From positions 248,001-312,000 of the forward strand of contig NZ_JAAVIY010000001.1 of assembly GCF_014748335.1 (NCBI RefSeq): DNA of 64,000 nucleotides, in the 5' to 3' direction. The position numbers and the translations under genes were made by a program. Shown in pieces: positions 31,043 through 40,494 of this stretch. Numbering within the stretch: position 1 is the first letter of the stretch; every line of letters starts with the position of its first letter. This DNA is from Flavobacterium selenitireducens (lineage in GTDB: Bacteria; Bacteroidota; Bacteroidia; Flavobacteriales; Flavobacteriaceae). Under the pieces are notes generated by a model. That model made no database searches and had not been told where the DNA came from. It worked only from the letters and a program-made list of their open reading frames with translations.

Positions 31043-31223
31043 GATAAGGAGTTTTGGGGGTGCTTCTTATTGCAAAGTGACGACTTTTTGTAATCCACAG
31101 ACTTACATTTTTAATCGTAAGAGTTGTAGTTTCCCCATTACGCTCACTGAAAATCAAATATTTAAGTTAAAATCGCTGTTTTGCCTGATCGCACCGACAG
31201 GATTCCGTACCTTAAGAATAAAA

Positions 31224-31529
31224 ATGAAATTACTGCTGTCACTGTTTTTCGTCTTCACCTCCGTCGCGCTTTCGGCTCAGGAAACCCGTAAGTCCCAGAA
31301 TCGGAAAGCCACTACCGAGACGAATGTTAAGTCTGATAATTCAAAGAAAGCATCATCCAAAACGAAGAAAAAAGAGACTCGGGCGAGAGCCGGCAAGACC
31401 GATCCAAACGAAAAAGGATCGGGACTAACGATTCCTGCGGTTGACCAGCCAAATCTCGATGCACGTCCGAATCCCGCTGCGACGGTTCCGTCTACTGTGA
31501 ATCCTGCTGACATGCGTCCGACGCCTTGA
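31224..31529 (+). CDS. Small secreted low-complexity protein
   Basis: A 101-residue exported protein: signal peptide (LLLSLFFVFTSVALSAQ), then a basic disordered region rich in K, S and T (KKASSKTKKKETRARAGK), then a proline- and asparagine-rich tail (NLDARPNPAATVPSTVNPAD). No fold is predicted. The signal peptide and an ATG at the usual distance from a TACCTTAA element support it as real. It is convergent with the acetyltransferase gene (16 bases). Confidence 0.65.
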   Translation: MKLLLSLFFVFTSVALSAQETRKSQNRKATTETNVKSDNSKKASSKTKKKETRARAGKTDPNEKGSGLTIPAVDQPNLDARPNPAATVPSTVNPADMRPTP

Positions 31530-31545
31530 TCCGGAAGGCGTATCG

Positions 31546-32037
31546 CTACAACCTTTTACCCATCACGTAGTCTTCCATAAGGTAGCCGTTGCCAATTGCA
31601 ATGTCAACGGTTTCCAAAATTTCAAAGCCGAGGCGCTCATAGAAATGTAACGCCTTATTGTTGCGGTTCACATTGAGCGTGATTTGTTCAGATCCGGAAT
31701 CGATTGCCGCACGCTGCATGGATTCCATCAAAAGCCGTCCGATATTCCTTCCCTGAGCCTCGGGCAACACGTAAATTTTATGGATATGGGTGCGGTTCTC
31801 GTTTTTGTAGCGATGTTCTAATCCGCCAAAGCCGAAATACTCCCCGTTTTCTTCGGCAACGATAAAATGCACGCCGTCATCCAAATTTTGGTTGAGCGCC
31901 TCGACGGAATACATCATGTCCAACATATACGCCAGCTGTTCCTTTGACAATATCCCGCTGTAAGTCACGGGCCAGGTGCGATGCGCAATGGATCGGATAA
32001 CGTTCAATTCGTTCGCAAAAGCCTTTTTTATAACCAT
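31546..32037 (-). CDS. GNAT family N-acetyltransferase
   Basis: A 163-residue acetyltransferase of the GNAT fold. The acetyl-CoA binding motif A region is IHKIYVLPEAQGRNIGRLLM with the Q/R-x-x-G-x-G/A-like loop QGRNIG, followed by the beta-bulge strand EQITLNVNRNNKALHFYERL and GFEILETVDI typical of motif B. The acceptor is unknown. I used the ATG at 32037, since the frame upstream lies inside the MiaE gene. It starts 10 bases after the miaE stop, so the two are likely cotranscribed. Confidence 0.9.
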   Translation of the reverse strand: MVIKKAFANELNVIRSIAHRTWPVTYSGILSKEQLAYMLDMMYSVEALNQNLDDGVHFIVAEENGEYFGFGGLEHRYKNENRTHIHKIYVLPEAQGRNIGRLLMESMQRAAIDSGSEQITLNVNRNNKALHFYERLGFEILETVDIAIGNGYLMEDYVMGKRL

Positions 32038-32047
32038 CAGATAAAAA

Positions 32048-32641
32048 CTATCCGTGAATATTTTCTTTCTTGCCGTAACGGGCGATGATCGTCGCTTCGT
32101 GTTCAAGCCATTCCCTCCAACGCTTTTCCACATCTACGTTTCCGCCGTATCGTCGCGCATAGGTAATGAAAGTAGTGTAATGGCCGGCTTCGCTTTCCAT
32201 GAGTTCGCGGTAAAATAACGCCAACTCGGCATCCCGTACATTTTCTGAAAGCACTTTGAAACGTTCGCAACTGCGCGCTTCTATCATGGCCGAAAACAAC
32301 ATCCGCTCGACGAATCCTTTTTCCCGACTGCCATCCGCATTGGCTTTCATGTATTTGGCAAGTTCGCCTACATAATCGTCTTTGCGTTCACGCCCGAGTT
32401 TGTACCCACGTTTTTTGATGATGTCGTGCACCATTTGGAAATGACTGATTTCCTCCTGTGCAAGCTGGAGCATATCCGTTACCAAATCCTCGTGTTCCGA
32501 GTTCAGCGCAATGATCGTGATGGCGTTCGTCGCTGCTTTTTGCTCGCACCAGGCGTGATCGGTGAGGATTTCCTCGATGTTGGATTCGGCGAGTTCGACC
32601 CAACGCGGATCGGTGGGCAATTGAAGGCGGAAAGTAGACAT
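32048..32641 (-). CDS. miaE: tRNA-(ms2io6A37) hydroxylase, MiaE family
   Basis: A 197-residue ferritin-like diiron monooxygenase that hydroxylates the isopentenyl group of 2-methylthio-N6-isopentenyladenosine at tRNA position 37. Iron ligands are recognisable as E33 (AWCEQKAA), the E64-I-S-H67 pair (QEEISHF) and a second E-x-x-H (MESEAGHYTTF). Length is close to that of characterised MiaE (about 200-270). The ATG at 32641 begins the conserved STFRLQLPTDPRW; the frame extends nine codons further. The GNAT gene follows closely. Confidence 0.9.
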   Translation of the reverse strand: MSTFRLQLPTDPRWVELAESNIEEILTDHAWCEQKAATNAITIIALNSEHEDLVTDMLQLAQEEISHFQMVHDIIKKRGYKLGRERKDDYVGELAKYMKANADGSREKGFVERMLFSAMIEARSCERFKVLSENVRDAELALFYRELMESEAGHYTTFITYARRYGGNVDVEKRWREWLEHEATIIARYGKKENIHG

Positions 32642-32757
32642 AAAAACGGGATTTGATGATGTATTCATGTGTTGATCCGACGCTTATCCAAGCAAACGAA
32701 TCAATATCCGATGAGCAGCCAAATAAGATGGATCGCCGCGGAATGAATGGACAAAAA

Positions 32758-34032
32758 TTAGAAAACAAATATCGCCCTCTCGCTCATCATCCCGTTAACT
32801 TCCTCGCCAACCTGAGCGATTACGGCTTCATCGTTGATGTTCGAAAGTACGCGGTCGATAAGTTCTACGACTTTTTCCATGTCAGATTCCACGAGACCGC
32901 GCGTTGTGATGGCCGGCGTCCCAACCCGGATTCCCGATGTCGTGAACGGCGATTTGTCATCGAACGGCACCATGTTCTTGTTGACGGTGATTTCGGCTTT
33001 TACCAAAGCGTTTTCGGCTTCTTTTCCGGTAATGCCTTTGTTGCGCAGGTCGATAAGCATCATATGGTTGTCGGTACCGCCGGAAATGATGTCGTAGCCC
33101 CGGCTCACGAATGCTTCGGCCATCGCTTTTGCGTTCTTCTGCAATTGCATGGCGTATTGGAAGAATTCATCGGTCAACGCTTCCCCGAACGCCACCGCTT
33201 TCGCTGCGATGATATGCATCAACGGCCCGCCTTGCGTTCCCGGAAAAACAGAAAGATCGAGCAAAGAGGACATCATCCTTGTCTCCCCTTTCGGGCCTTT
33301 TATTCCCCATGGATTTTCAAAGTCTTTGCCCATCAGGATCATGCCTCCCCTAGGTCCGCGCAGGGTTTTGTGCGTCGTGGTGGTTACGATATGGCAATGC
33401 GGGATCGGATCGTTCATCAAACCTTTGGCGATAAGCCCGGCCGGGTGCGAAATGTCGGCGAGAAGCAATGCCCCGACGCTGTCCGCAATGACGCGGAAAC
33501 GCTCGAAATCCATGTCGCGCGAATAAGCCGAAGCTCCGGCGATAATCATTTTAGGTTGCTCTTTGGTGGCGATTTCCTGGATTTTGTCGTAGTCGAAACG
33601 CCCTGTTTCCTTCTCTACTCCGTAGAACGAGGTGTCGTATAATTTCCCGGAGAAATTGACCGGTGAACCGTGAGTCAGGTGGCCTCCGTGCGATAAGTCA
33701 AAACCGAGTATTTTGTCGCCAGGTTTCAGGCAGGCCGCGAAAACCGCCGTATTGGCCTGAGATCCCGAATGTGGCTGGACATTGGCATATTCGGCTCCGA
33801 AAAGCGCTTTGGCACGGTCGATGGCGATTTGCTCGACGATATCCACCACTTCGCAACCTCCGTAATATCGTTTGCCGGGATAACCCTCGGCATATTTATT
33901 CGTCAAACACGAACCTGCGGCTTCCATGACCTGGTCGCTCACAAAATTCTCTGATGCGATGAGTTCCAATCCGTGAATTTGCCTGTCCTGTTCGTCTAGA
34001 ATCAAATCAAAAATTTCCTGGTCGTTGCGCAT
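32758..34032 (-). CDS. glyA: Serine hydroxymethyltransferase
   Basis: A 424-residue PLP enzyme that interconverts serine and glycine while charging tetrahydrofolate with a one-carbon unit. The start [25 protein letters not shown] is characteristic. The active-site lysine is K222 in [11 protein letters not shown]. Other conserved pieces are [31 protein letters not shown] and the C-terminal [14 protein letters not shown]. The length matches the family. The ATG at 34032 fits; the frame is open upstream only by chance. It is transcribed divergently from fahA, and a consensus -7 element lies 26 bases before the start. Confidence 0.98.
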   Translation of the reverse strand: MRNDQEIFDLILDEQDRQIHGLELIASENFVSDQVMEAAGSCLTNKYAEGYPGKRYYGGCEVVDIVEQIAIDRAKALFGAEYANVQPHSGSQANTAVFAACLKPGDKILGFDLSHGGHLTHGSPVNFSGKLYDTSFYGVEKETGRFDYDKIQEIATKEQPKMIIAGASAYSRDMDFERFRVIADSVGALLLADISHPAGLIAKGLMNDPIPHCHIVTTTTHKTLRGPRGGMILMGKDFENPWGIKGPKGETRMMSSLLDLSVFPGTQGGPLMHIIAAKAVAFGEALTDEFFQYAMQLQKNAKAMAEAFVSRGYDIISGGTDNHMMLIDLRNKGITGKEAENALVKAEITVNKNMVPFDDKSPFTTSGIRVGTPAITTRGLVESDMEKVVELIDRVLSNINDEAVIAQVGEEVNGMMSERAIFVF

Positions 34033-34058
34033 GTTGTAAATTTTAGTTAAAGTGAGCC

Positions 34059-34066
34059 CAAAAGTA
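34059..34066 (-). promoter_or_regulatory. Predicted -7 element of glyA
   Basis: The minus strand reads TACTTTTG, an exact TAnnTTTG, 26 bases before the glyA ATG. No clear TTTG is visible at 17-23 bases upstream. Confidence 0.4.
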
Positions 34067-34155
34067 CAAATAACGTTTGGTAAAATGAATGTTAATTCTA
34101 AATTTGATTGCCCAATTTTAACAAACCCAAGCAAGCAAAAACCATACGAAAAACT

Positions 34156-35439
34156 ATGCTTATAACAGCTAATGACCCGAATAGGAATTCCTGGCTCGAT
34201 GTTGCCGAACACAGCGATTTTCCCTTACAGAACATACCTTTCGGCGTATTCCTGACCAGGGAACACGTCGTGACGATAGGGACCCGCATAGGCGATTATG
34301 CGATCGACCTCGGGGCACTTCAGCAGCTCGATTATTTCGCCGGGATCGAGCTTACCGATGACATGTTCATGCAGGATACGCTCAACGATTTCATATCGGA
34401 CGGACACAAAACCTGGAGGCTCGTGCGCAATCGCATAGCCGATATTTTCGACGCCGAAAATCCAAACCTGCGCGACAACGAATCCCATCGCGACACGGTA
34501 ATTTTCAACATTGCGGATGTGGAGATGCAACTTCCGGTACTCATTGGCGATTATACTGATTTTTATTCAAGCCGCGAGCATGCCACGAATGTAGGTAAGA
34601 TGTTCCGCGATCCTGAAAACGCCTTGTTGCCAAACTGGCTTCACATTCCCGTCGGATACCACGGACGCAGCTCGACGATCGTACCGTCCGGCATTCCGGT
34701 TCACCGGCCAATGGGCCAAACGCTTCCAAACGGAGAAACCACGCCGGTTTTTGGACCTTCGCGTCTTGTCGATTTTGAATTGGAGACCGGCTTCATCACT
34801 ACCGACGCCAACATCATGGGAGAAAATATTCCCGTTCACGAAGCCGAAGAGCACATTTTCGGGATGGTCCTGCTCAACGACTGGAGCGCGCGCGATATCC
34901 AAAAATGGGAATACGTACCGCTTGGGCCGTTCCTCGCCAAAAATTTCGCCACTTCGATCTCGCCCTGGATCGTGACAATGGACGCCCTCGAACCGTTCCG
35001 CACGAAAGGTCCGAAACAAAACCCGATGCCGCTTCCCTACCTTCAGCAAAAAGGAAAACACGCTTTCGATATCTGCCTAGAAGTTTCGATCCAACCCGAA
35101 AATGCACAGGAAACGATCGTTTCCAGGTCTAATTTCAAGCATATGTATTGGAGCATGAGCCAACAACTCGCGCATCATACTTCAAACGGTTGCCGCGTCA
35201 ATTCCGGTGATTTGATGGGATCGGGAACGATTTCCGGGCCTACCGAGGATAGTTTCGGCTCCATGCTCGAACTCACCTGGGGCGGCAAGAATCCGATAAA
35301 GCTTGACGATGGTTCGGAACGCAAATTCATAAACGACAACGATACGGTGATCATGCGCGGCTATTGCAAGAATGCCGATGTCCGCATCGGTTTTGGCGAG
35401 GTGAGCAGCAAATTGCTTCCGCCTTTCGCAAGAAGTTGA
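34156..35439 (+). CDS. fahA: Fumarylacetoacetase
   Basis: A 427-residue enzyme of the last step of tyrosine breakdown, cleaving fumarylacetoacetate to fumarate and acetoacetate. The N-terminal SH3-like domain spans about residues 15-115 ([20 protein letters not shown]). The catalytic domain contains [20 protein letters not shown], with the active-site Asp and His, then [22 protein letters not shown] and [20 protein letters not shown], and ends GSGTISGP and [11 protein letters not shown]. Length matches the 420-residue family. The ATG at 34156 precedes the conserved start. It is divergent from glyA and convergent with the hydrolase at 35499. Confidence 0.97.
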   Translation: MLITANDPNRNSWLDVAEHSDFPLQNIPFGVFLTREHVVTIGTRIGDYAIDLGALQQLDYFAGIELTDDMFMQDTLNDFISDGHKTWRLVRNRIADIFDAENPNLRDNESHRDTVIFNIADVEMQLPVLIGDYTDFYSSREHATNVGKMFRDPENALLPNWLHIPVGYHGRSSTIVPSGIPVHRPMGQTLPNGETTPVFGPSRLVDFELETGFITTDANIMGENIPVHEAEEHIFGMVLLNDWSARDIQKWEYVPLGPFLAKNFATSISPWIVTMDALEPFRTKGPKQNPMPLPYLQQKGKHAFDICLEVSIQPENAQETIVSRSNFKHMYWSMSQQLAHHTSNGCRVNSGDLMGSGTISGPTEDSFGSMLELTWGGKNPIKLDDGSERKFINDNDTVIMRGYCKNADVRIGFGEVSSKLLPPFARS

Positions 35440-35463
35440 CAAGACAGCACTTTCCGTGTACAT

Positions 35464-35501
35464 TAAACCGCAATTACAGCTACGGCCGTCGTTGCGGTTT
35501 A
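35464..35501. terminator. Bidirectional terminator between fahA and the hydrolase
   Basis: TAAACCGCAA (35464-35473) and TTGCGGTTTA (35492-35501) are exact reverse complements around an 18-base loop. The plus strand continues with CTTTTT. The right arm includes the stop codon of the minus-strand hydrolase. Confidence 0.7.
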
Positions 35502-36428
35502 CTTTTTCAAGCAGGCGTTGTAGCGCTCCGAAATAAGTTTCGCGACCCGCTCAGGATCCTGGTAGTAAATGCCGTGGGAATACTTCGGCAGTAACAACAT
35601 CTTGCTCCCGTCGCTGTCTTTGATCAAATCGGCATAATGAAGAATGCGCAAATCATCGTATTCCTTCCACCAAGGTTTGAAATTAATCCCTAGTTTGAGT
35701 TTTTCATTCATCTCCTCATCCGGTCGCTCGATGTGTTTATTATAGGAGATGATGACTGTCGCCCCAATATTTCGGTCGAGACGCGGCAAATCCCGATATT
35801 CGCTGAAATATCCTTTCGACAACGCCGACAACGCCCGTGCCGCGTCAGCCCTTGTGCCATCTGCAAATTCTGTATTGTTTGACATTGTCTTCATGATGAT
35901 ACTGGAAAGCTGTCGATAACCGGTACCGCTTCCCGAATTCCGTTTCGCGTTTTCGTCCTCTTCGTCAGACAGCATAAAGTCGGTCGGATCAGAAAAGACG
36001 AGCCCGCAAACTTCTTCCGGATATTTCGAGGCGAACAACCTGATGTAAGGCCCGCCAATCGAATGGCCAACCAATAGATATGGCGGTTTAATAGCCAACG
36101 CAGACAACAGGCTGTGGAGGCGTTCGACCAGGCGGGAATCCGAAATAATCGTGGAATCAGGTTCAGATTGCCCGATTCCGTTCCGTTCGTATTGAAAACT
36201 CGCGATGTCGGGCGGCAGAAACGGAAGCACAGGATCGAACGTTCCGCCTCCCAAACCGGACTCGAACACCAAAATGGGCGCTCCGTTTTTCCTGTTTTCG
36301 ATATTGACCGTCTTGAATCCCATCATTTTGCCGTTTACCGATACCGTGCCGCTGTGGCTTTTTTGCGCCTGTACGGATATCGCCATGGCAACTAAGTACC
36401 AAATTTGGAACGTTCTTTTGTTTATCAT
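35499..36428 (-). CDS. Secreted alpha/beta hydrolase
   Basis: A 309-residue alpha/beta-hydrolase with N-terminal signal peptide (FQIWYLVAMAISVQAQ). The nucleophile elbow is G-H-S123-I-G-G in YLLVGHSIGGPYIRLFA. The oxyanion strand ILVFESGLGGGTFDPVLPFL and SFQYERNGIGQSEP precede it, and a late acid/histidine pair is plausible around SDGSKMLLLPKYSHGIYYQD. The substrate is unknown; esterase or lipase activity is the family default. It begins 20 bases after the LytTR regulator on the same strand and may be part of that operon. Confidence 0.85.
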   Translation of the reverse strand: MINKRTFQIWYLVAMAISVQAQKSHSGTVSVNGKMMGFKTVNIENRKNGAPILVFESGLGGGTFDPVLPFLPPDIASFQYERNGIGQSEPDSTIISDSRLVERLHSLLSALAIKPPYLLVGHSIGGPYIRLFASKYPEEVCGLVFSDPTDFMLSDEEDENAKRNSGSGTGYRQLSSIIMKTMSNNTEFADGTRADAARALSALSKGYFSEYRDLPRLDRNIGATVIISYNKHIERPDEEMNEKLKLGINFKPWWKEYDDLRILHYADLIKDSDGSKMLLLPKYSHGIYYQDPERVAKLISERYNACLKK

Positions 36429-36448
36429 AATGAGATTGTGTCAGCGTG

Positions 36449-37138
36449 TCACACCAAAAACCACAAAGCGAAATTTTTTTGCCGTTGGCGGCTTATCGGA
36501 AGCGTGATGCCCGATTGGAGCACGACAGCTGCCTTCGAAACCATGTTGATGCAGCCGCGGTTTACGATGTGCCGACGGCTGATCCTGAAGAAACCATCTC
36601 CCAAATCGCGTTCGAGCTGCTCAAGCGATTTCCCGATGACGTATTCCCGGTCCTTGGTGTGCAGCAAGGTGAGATTGTCGCCGCTCGAAAAGTAGCAGAT
36701 GTCCGGAAATGGGATTTTGCGCAGCGTTTTTCCGGCCGATACTATGATCGATTTGACCGACGATTCCGGAAGTTCAGGCTTGAGTACTTCTCCCATTCGC
36801 TCGATTTTCACTATCGCCAGATCGAGCTTGGATTCGTCTATCGGTTTCAGCAAATAGTCCATTCCACCGTGGCGGAAGGCCTCGAGCGCACGGTCGTCAT
36901 AGGCCGTGGTAAAAATGATTCGCGAAGGAACCGTTTGTTTGAGCGCGCTAAAGACATGGCCATCCCTTAATTCGATGTCGAGAAAAAGCCAATCCGGAGC
37001 CGAATTTCCCATTAAATAATCCTTCAATTGTGCAGCCGTCGTAAAAACGCCAAGCACGACGAAGTCCCTCGCCTCCAAAAGTCGTTTCAGCCGTTGGCCG
37101 GAAAGGAGTTCGTCCTCTGCAATAATCACTGTTTTCAT
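36449..37138 (-). CDS. LytTR family response regulator
   Basis: A 229-residue two-component regulator. The receiver domain (residues 1-120) has the acidic pair E8-D9, the phosphoacceptor D54 in WLFLDIELRDG, and IIFTTAYDDRALEAF with KPID. The C-terminal LytTR DNA-binding domain starts near residue 130 (SSVKSIIVSAGKTLRKIPF) and includes FFRISRRHIVNRGCINMVSK. LytTR regulators control exopolysaccharide, autolysis and stress genes in many bacteria. The start overlaps the sensor kinase stop by four bases, so they are a cognate pair. Confidence 0.93.
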   Translation of the reverse strand: MKTVIIAEDELLSGQRLKRLLEARDFVVLGVFTTAAQLKDYLMGNSAPDWLFLDIELRDGHVFSALKQTVPSRIIFTTAYDDRALEAFRHGGMDYLLKPIDESKLDLAIVKIERMGEVLKPELPESSVKSIIVSAGKTLRKIPFPDICYFSSGDNLTLLHTKDREYVIGKSLEQLERDLGDGFFRISRRHIVNRGCINMVSKAAVVLQSGITLPISRQRQKNFALWFLV

Positions 37139-38571
37139 TCGATGGCCAAAATTGGGAGGTAAACCGTAAAATCGCTCGTCGTCCCTATTAACGACATTCG
37201 TTTTTCACAAAGCAGTTCATAGCGTCGGCCGATATTGGACAGGCCTGTCTTGGCGGACTCAGCGTGCTGCCTGGCGCGAACAGTATTCGTGATCACAAGC
37301 GATTTGCCTCTGGTCGAAATACCGATTGTTATCGGATGTTCGTTATCCAAAATATTGTGCTTGAAAATGTTGTCGATGATTTCCTGTAGCGAATGTGCAA
37401 GGATGTAATCGCCATCGGAAGCCTTCACGTCAATTGAAAGCGAAAACGAATTGCCGAATTTGGCGCGGTAAATTTCCAGGTATTCCGAAACGAACGCCAT
37501 TTCCTCTGAGAGCGATACAAAGTCCTGATCGTCGGGCTTCAGGAATTTGCGGTAGACGTTGGCCAGTGTGCGTCCAAAGACCAACGCTTTCTCCGGATCG
37601 GATTCCACAAGACCGAGCAACATATTGAGATTGTTGAAAAAGAAGTGAGGATTTGTTTGTTGGCGAAGTTCAAGGTACTCGGAATTTCGTCTCGACAGCG
37701 AACTGTCCAGCTTCCTGAATTTCTGCTCCTGTTCTCGGGCCGAGCTGCGCTGCATCAGCAAAAAAACCATCGCACTTGCTGTAAAGAATGCAGGAAAAAG
37801 CCCGATGACCAGAATTTGCATCTTACGCATGTGACGAAGTACTCCAATGCCATAGAACGTTCCGACAATCACACACGCCACAAATGTTAAGAACACGAGT
37901 AAGAGGGTTTGCGAACGTAGGAATTTGATGCCTGTCAACGCAAAGAGAACAAACAGCGCAGTCATTGCAGACAACAATCCATAAAAAACCGATCCAAACA
38001 TATACATGGAAATCAAGCCGGACGACTTGTCCCACAATTCAACCAAGAATATACCTCCGATAAAAAGTCCCTGAATTAATGCTATGAAGACAGCGAATTT
38101 CGCGTACTTCCAAAAATTCAACCGGAATTCGAAATTAACATCCCGTCTCGGCTGCATGGATAATTTGATCAGAAAGATACCGACCGCAACGACTGCCACA
38201 CCCAAAATTGCACGCTTGGCGGAAGTCCTGATATCTGCGTGACCAAATATTGCGTTGCTGTAAAGCGCGTCATAGATAAAAACCAGCAGCCATGTCCCAA
38301 AAGTTGAGATACACAGGCTCTGCAATCGGCGCTGTTTCCATTTTTTCAAAAGTGAAACAAAAATCAAACTTCCGGTTGCCGTACACATGAAATAGCCCAT
38401 CAGAAAGAAATTGAAGTCCCAGTTTTCCAGCACTTCAATATCGTGGATTGAATAGGATACGATACCAAGCACAAGCAGTGGCACGATCCACAAAAGGCTG
38501 AAAATGACAAGTGCTTTTTTGACTCCAGGATTAAAGATTCCGATTCGTTGCCGGTCGAGTAAAGATTCCAT
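37135..38571 (-). CDS. LytS/YehU-type sensor histidine kinase
   Basis: A 478-residue membrane histidine kinase. The first 265 residues hold about seven hydrophobic helices with no extracellular domain. A short coiled linker leads to the His_kinase domain with phosphorylated H309 in QTNPHFFFNNLNMLLG. The N box is in HSLQEIIDNIFKHN, and the remainder is a truncated HATPase_c (SKTGLSNIGRRYELLC). This pattern matches the LytS/YehU group, which always pairs with LytTR regulators, as here. The sensed signal is unknown. A -7 element lies 17 bases upstream. Confidence 0.92.
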   Translation of the reverse strand: MESLLDRQRIGIFNPGVKKALVIFSLLWIVPLLVLGIVSYSIHDIEVLENWDFNFFLMGYFMCTATGSLIFVSLLKKWKQRRLQSLCISTFGTWLLVFIYDALYSNAIFGHADIRTSAKRAILGVAVVAVGIFLIKLSMQPRRDVNFEFRLNFWKYAKFAVFIALIQGLFIGGIFLVELWDKSSGLISMYMFGSVFYGLLSAMTALFVLFALTGIKFLRSQTLLLVFLTFVACVIVGTFYGIGVLRHMRKMQILVIGLFPAFFTASAMVFLLMQRSSAREQEQKFRKLDSSLSRRNSEYLELRQQTNPHFFFNNLNMLLGLVESDPEKALVFGRTLANVYRKFLKPDDQDFVSLSEEMAFVSEYLEIYRAKFGNSFSLSIDVKASDGDYILAHSLQEIIDNIFKHNILDNEHPITIGISTRGKSLVITNTVRARQHAESAKTGLSNIGRRYELLCEKRMSLIGTTSDFTVYLPILAIE

Positions 38572-38587
38572 AAAATTGATTTTGCCA

Positions 38588-38595
38588 CAAATCTA
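38588..38595 (-). promoter_or_regulatory. Predicted -7 element of the sensor kinase operon
   Basis: The minus strand reads TAGATTTG, an exact TAnnTTTG. A TTTC at about 21 bases upstream is the best, imperfect -33 candidate. Confidence 0.42.
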
Positions 38596-38657
38596 AAGGC
38601 GTTGAAGCAACTGGTGAAACACTTTTTTGCCAATGGTTAAAACTGGCTAGTGAACCG

Positions 38658-39551
38658 TCATTTCGATGCGGATTTCCCTAAGATCGCCGGCAAATTGAAC
38701 AGCAATACCGACACAAAAACCACGGAATATGCTAGGTATTGCCACGCATCCGCATCTTCCTTAAAGTAGAATACGGATAACGAAAACGCTATGATAGGAT
38801 TGATGTTCATCAACATTCCCACAGCCGAACCCTTGATTCCTTTAAGCGAAAACAAACTTAAAAACATCGGGAAAATCGTAAATACCACAGCGATGATCGC
38901 CAGGAAGCCGTAGAATTTGCCCTCCGTCGGCAAACCGATACCAAAAAAAGGCACGACCGGCAACAGACACAATACTGCGATAAAAACGTGAAATGTCAGT
39001 ACGACAAAACTGTCAAGCCCGGAATTTTTCTTTTGCAGGATCAGGTAAAGTGCGTACGAAAGCGCGATCAGGATGCTCAGCAACAAGTCGAAAAAATGCC
39101 CTGCCGTAAGCATTCCGCAGCCTATGGCGCCCACTGCGAGCGCCGCCCATTGCAATTTTTTGATTTCTTCCTTGAGCAGAATTCCCGCCAGGACGGCCGT
39201 CAGGATCGGGCAAACGAGATACGCCAGCGATGTCGCTTTGACGCTAACGAAGTTCATCACATAGATAAACAGGAACCAGTTCGTGGTGAGTAACACGCCG
39301 GCGAGAAGGTTCCAGGACAACAACCGGCGACGCTCTGCCGCAGAAAGGTTCTTCATGAACGTCATCGTCTGCACGACCGTTGCCCGTCTCACGACAAAAA
39401 TCACGAACATCAAAAGCACCAAACAGGCGATTACGCGGTAGAACAGGATTTCCAGCGGAGGAAACTCCTTGATGGGGCGCAGTGCCAAACTAAAAAGTCC
39501 CCAAATCGCGAATGCGGAAATGGCCGACAGGTAATAACGTGATTTGTCCAT
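38658..39551 (-). CDS. EamA/RarD-like DMT transporter
   Basis: A 297-residue inner-membrane protein with ten predicted helices in two EamA repeats. The N-terminal AISAFAIWGLFSLALRPIKE and PLEILFYRVIACLVLL, then LTTNWFLFIYVMNFVSVKAT and SLAYLVCPILTAVLAGILL, resemble RarD-type members. The substrate is unknown. The ATG at 39551 is used; a TTG three codons earlier is possible. It starts 29 bases after the TsaC-like gene on the same strand, probably in one transcript. Confidence 0.88.
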   Translation of the reverse strand: MDKSRYYLSAISAFAIWGLFSLALRPIKEFPPLEILFYRVIACLVLLMFVIFVVRRATVVQTMTFMKNLSAAERRRLLSWNLLAGVLLTTNWFLFIYVMNFVSVKATSLAYLVCPILTAVLAGILLKEEIKKLQWAALAVGAIGCGMLTAGHFFDLLLSILIALSYALYLILQKKNSGLDSFVVLTFHVFIAVLCLLPVVPFFGIGLPTEGKFYGFLAIIAVVFTIFPMFLSLFSLKGIKGSAVGMLMNINPIIAFSLSVFYFKEDADAWQYLAYSVVFVSVLLFNLPAILGKSASK

Positions 39552-39580
39552 TTGGGACAAAGTTAGGGCGAAAAGCTCGA

Positions 39581-40201
39581 TTAAAAAATATCGGCTTCAC
39601 CTTTGCCTTCGCGCACCACGACGGGTTCAAACCCGGAAAGATCGATGATCGTCGAAGCCTCGTTACCGCCATAACCGCCGTCGATGACCAAATCTACGAG
39701 ATTTTGCCACTTTTCGAAGATCAGCTCGGGATCGGTGGAATATTCCAGGACTTCATCGTCGTCGTGAATCGAGGTCGACACGATAGGATTTCCCAGCTGT
39801 CGCACGATTTCGAGCGCGATGTTATTGTCCGGAACGCGAATACCCACGGTATTTTTCTTCTTGAACTCCTTGGGCAAATTATTATTTCCGGGCAAAATAA
39901 ACGTGTACGGGCCCGGAAGCGTGCGTTTGAGGATTTTGAACGTGGCGGTATCGATTTGCTTGACATAATCGGAAATATTGCTCAGGTCCGAACAAACGAA
40001 CGAAAAATTCGCCTTTTCGAGCTTGATTCCCTTGATGCGCGCAATGCGTTCGAGCGCCTTTGAATTGGTGATGTCGCAACCCAAACCGTAGACGGTGTCC
40101 GTCGGATAGATGACCAATCCGCCCTCGCGCAATATCTTGACGACGCGCTGCACGGCGGCGTCGTTGGGTTTGTCTTCGTATATTTTGATGAATTGGGCCA
40201 T
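39581..40201 (-). CDS. L-threonylcarbamoyladenylate synthase (TsaC/Sua5/YciO family)
   Basis: A 206-residue protein of the YrdC fold, which condenses threonine, bicarbonate and ATP to threonylcarbamoyl-AMP, the donor for t6A37 of tRNAs. Diagnostic segments are LREGGLVIYPTDTVYGLGCD, KGIKLEKANFSFVCSDL, LKRTLPGPYTFILPGNN and KKNTVGIRVPDNNIALEIVR. The absence of the Sua5 C-terminal domain and details of the nucleotide-binding KxR region place it near YciO/TsaC, so a paralogue with other function is possible. The EamA gene follows. Confidence 0.87.
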   Translation of the reverse strand: MAQFIKIYEDKPNDAAVQRVVKILREGGLVIYPTDTVYGLGCDITNSKALERIARIKGIKLEKANFSFVCSDLSNISDYVKQIDTATFKILKRTLPGPYTFILPGNNNLPKEFKKKNTVGIRVPDNNIALEIVRQLGNPIVSTSIHDDDEVLEYSTDPELIFEKWQNLVDLVIDGGYGGNEASTIIDLSGFEPVVVREGKGEADIF

Positions 40202-40397
40202 GTTTCGAATGAGGTGATTAGCGAATGAAATTTAGATGATGCCGTCAGACTCAAGTTACGTTAAAAATCGCGAAATGCCTCGCATCTTTCCCAATTTAAA
40301 ATCCGGAATTAGGAGTTATTAATTTGAGGTTTGAAATTTTATGGCGGCATTTCCGGCTGTCCGCATTAGTCCTCGCCTCAAATCCCATTTTGCAGGC

Positions 40398-40430
40398 TTT
40401 TGGGGCGCTTCCTGCGGTCGCGCCCCAAAA
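40398..40430. repeat. Palindromic intergenic element, TTTTGGGGCG type
   Basis: TTTTGGGGCG (40398-40407) and CGCCCCAAAA (40421-40430) are exact reverse complements. The same GGGGC/GCCCC hairpin occurs at 28480-28512. It lies between the TPR gene stop and the TsaC-like gene start. Confidence 0.75.
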
Positions 40431-40494
40431 ACGGCAAAATCAGGTCTTTTCGGCTGCGGGCTAATTGGCTCCCATCCGGGCCGCACGCGCGCCA

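Noticed and set aside
32653..33642. A 329-codon plus-strand frame opposite glyA
   Set aside because: Antisense to a certain serine hydroxymethyltransferase gene; the translation is arginine- and histidine-rich without motifs.
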